NCBI GenBank assembly: GCA_902582765.1 | Contig: CACHTK010000008.1 | Location: 1 to 39,218, forward strand | DNA from: an uncultured Pelagibacteraceae bacterium | Lineage (GTDB): Bacteria > Pseudomonadota > Alphaproteobacteria > Pelagibacterales > Pelagibacteraceae | Length of the DNA stretch: 39,218 nucleotides | Direction: 5' to 3' | Shown here: piece by piece, positions 37,174 to 39,218 of the stretch | How positions within the stretch are numbered: position 1 is the first letter of the stretch | Layout: every line of letters starts with the position of its first letter | Notes under the pieces: model-generated | Seen by the model: the letters and a program-made list of their open reading frames with translations, nothing else | Databases searched by the model: none | Told to the model about the DNA's origin: nothing | Program-made: the position numbers and the translations under genes

Positions 37174-38408
37174 TGTTTTTTATTTATAATATTTTTTTAT
37201 TAATAATATTATTAATTTCACCAATAATCTTAATAATCAGAATATTTTTAAGAAAAGAGGATAAAATAAGATTTAAAGAAAAGTTTTGTTTGTTTTCAGA
37301 AAAAAATTATGTGGATGGAACAATATGGTTTCACGGAGCGAGTGTTGGGGAAATATTAAGTATAATCCCAATCATCAAAAGATTTGAAAAAGATAGTAAA
37401 ATTAAAAGAATCTTGATCACTTCTTCTACAACTAGTTCTTCTTATATTTTATCTAAATACAAATTTAAAAAAACAATTCACCAATTCTATCCATTTGACT
37501 TAAATATTCTTACTAAATTGTTTATTCATCATTGGAAACCAAGACTGGCTATATTCGTCGAGTCTGAGATCTGGCCAAATATGTATAATAATTTGCACAA
37601 AAGAAAAATTCCCTTAATACTTCTTAATGCAAGAATAACAAAAAAATCATTTAACAGATGGAGAAATTTTCCTAATTTTTCAAAAAATATATTTGAAAAA
37701 ATAAGCGTTGCATTACCTCAAAATAATGAAACAAAAAGATATTTAAAACTTCTTGGAACAAAAAATATAAAAATTGCAGGTAATATTAAATTTTATGGAG
37801 CTGCACTATCAAATTATAATACTTCTAGTTTAAAAAAAAAATTTCTTAGAAAAAATATTTTGTGTGCAGCTAGTACACATAAAAATGAAGAATTATTTAT
37901 TGGCAAAGTTCATAAAGAATTAAAAAATGAAATAAAAAATTTATTAACTATTATTATACCTAGACACATCAACAGGAAGAAAGAGATAACCAATGAGTTA
38001 TCAAAGATTGGATTAAATTCTGAACTTCACACATCTTCTAAAAGTTTAAAAAAAAATACCGATATATATGTTGTAGATACTTATGGAGATGCTTCTAAAT
38101 TCTACTCACTATCAAAATTAACATTTGTTGGGGGTTCATTGATTTCACATGGAGGACAAAATCCTTTGGAACCTGCCCGCGAGGGAAATTATATTTTATA
38201 TGGCCCACATGTTGATAATTTTAAGGAGGTCTATCAAATGTTAAGTAACTTAAAAATTGCAAATAAAATAAATTCAGTAAAAAATATTAAAAATTTTATT
38301 CTTCAAAAAATTAATTATTCAGAAAATAAAAAAATAAAATATAAATTGAATAATTTAGGTAATAAAATAATAAATAAAAATATATTTGAGATTAAGAGAT
38401 TTATCTAA
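37173..38408 (+). CDS. waaA: 3-deoxy-D-manno-octulosonic acid transferase
   Basis: 411 aa; WFHGASVGEILSIIPII, FVESEIWPNM, ARITKKSFNRW, FVGGSLISHGGQNPLEPAREGN. Confidence 0.95.
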   Translation: MFFIYNIFLLIILLISPIILIIRIFLRKEDKIRFKEKFCLFSEKNYVDGTIWFHGASVGEILSIIPIIKRFEKDSKIKRILITSSTTSSSYILSKYKFKKTIHQFYPFDLNILTKLFIHHWKPRLAIFVESEIWPNMYNNLHKRKIPLILLNARITKKSFNRWRNFPNFSKNIFEKISVALPQNNETKRYLKLLGTKNIKIAGNIKFYGAALSNYNTSSLKKKFLRKNILCAASTHKNEELFIGKVHKELKNEIKNLLTIIIPRHINRKKEITNELSKIGLNSELHTSSKSLKKNTDIYVVDTYGDASKFYSLSKLTFVGGSLISHGGQNPLEPAREGNYILYGPHVDNFKEVYQMLSNLKIANKINSVKNIKNFILQKINYSENKKIKYKLNNLGNKIINKNIFEIKRFI

Positions 38409-39218
38409 ATGAAGATAAGAAAACCACTATTTTGGAATAATAAGAATCTAATTTCGTTGTCTTTAATTCCAGTTTCACTAATTACATTTATTATAAATTT
38501 TTTTAAAAATTTTTTATTAAAAAAAAATTACAAAATTAAGACAATATGTGTTGGGAATATTTATGTAGGCGGAACGGGGAAAACGTCCCTAAGTATTGAG
38601 ATAAATAATATTTTGAAAGAAAAATTCAAAACTGTATTTATTAAAAAAAAATATATTAATCAACTTGATGAGAGAGAGTTGCTTAAAATTAATGGAAGTA
38701 TTTTTAGTGATAACGATAGGAAAACAAGTTTGATTAAGGCAGAAAATACAAGAAAATTTAATTTGGCTATCCTGGATGATGGCTTACAAGATAAAACTAT
38801 AAAATATGATATTTCTATTGCATGTTTTAATTCAAGTTATGGGGTTGGAAATGGACTATTAATACCAGCAGGTCCTTTAAGAGAAAATTTATCAAGTCTG
38901 AGAAATTACAGTGCAATTTTTTTGAATGGTGAAAAGAATAACAAAATTCTTTTTTCAATCCTAAAAGAATTTAATAACCATATTTTTTACTCAAATTATC
39001 TTCCAATTAATTTAAGAAAATTTAACAGAAAAAAGAAATATCTATATTTTTGTGGTATAGGGAATCCTGAAGAATTTGAATACACACTTAAAAAATATAA
39101 ATTTAATATAGCAAAAAAATTTATATTTCCTGATCATCACAATTTTAAAAATCAAGAGATTGATGAAATCAAAAAAATTGCATTTGATAATAAATTAGAA
39201 ATCATAACAACAGAAAAA
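38409..39218 (+). CDS. lpxK: tetraacyldisaccharide 4'-kinase (3' end outside window)
   Basis: ATG at 38409, open to window end; TICVGNIYVGGTGKTSLSIEI Walker A, LAILDDGLQDKTIKYDISI, NGLLIPAGPLRENLSSL. Confidence 0.93.
   Translation, partial: MKIRKPLFWNNKNLISLSLIPVSLITFIINFFKNFLLKKNYKIKTICVGNIYVGGTGKTSLSIEINNILKEKFKTVFIKKKYINQLDERELLKINGSIFSDNDRKTSLIKAENTRKFNLAILDDGLQDKTIKYDISIACFNSSYGVGNGLLIPAGPLRENLSSLRNYSAIFLNGEKNNKILFSILKEFNNHIFYSNYLPINLRKFNRKKKYLYFCGIGNPEEFEYTLKKYKFNIAKKFIFPDHHNFKNQEIDEIKKIAFDNKLEIITTEK

Overview
AT-rich, gene-dense window that looks like a streamlined SAR11/Pelagibacter-type alphaproteobacterial chromosome (inference from gene order and composition). No mobile elements, CRISPR arrays or phage genes were seen; nearly all of it is housekeeping. 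Main blocks: hemF(3' end)-greA; a minus-strand unit TPR protein-ispE-tRNA-Gln-cca; family-4-like UDG, a 44-aa ORF missed by the ORF track, rnhB and a CcrM-type GANTC methyltransferase; mutY divergent from a DUF721/DciA-like gene; a collinear plus-strand run DUF721-dsbA-like-smc-atpIBEF'F-crtIBY-blh-small ORF-ispH-thrB-rnhA (~12.8 kb); minus-strand coxB-coxA-coxC-cox4-hyp-ctaB-thrC-peroxiredoxin; SCO1, rsmE, HAD/DoxX/pirin/qor, ubiA, and a lipid A block msbA-waaA-lpxK(partial). Best leads: (1) a GANTC cluster with a perfect inverted repeat, one GANTC per arm, directly upstream of the ccrM-like gene; (2) tRNA-Gln with encoded CCA ending 3 nt before the start codon of the CCA-adding enzyme gene; (3) an 857-aa Smc whose middle lacks an evident glycine-rich hinge; (4) mutY/DUF721 start codons abutting in one CATATG; (5) retinal biosynthesis genes directly downstream of the ATP synthase Fo genes; (6) a perfect palindrome in the divergent cox promoter region. 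All calls come from reading the sequence; no searches were run.
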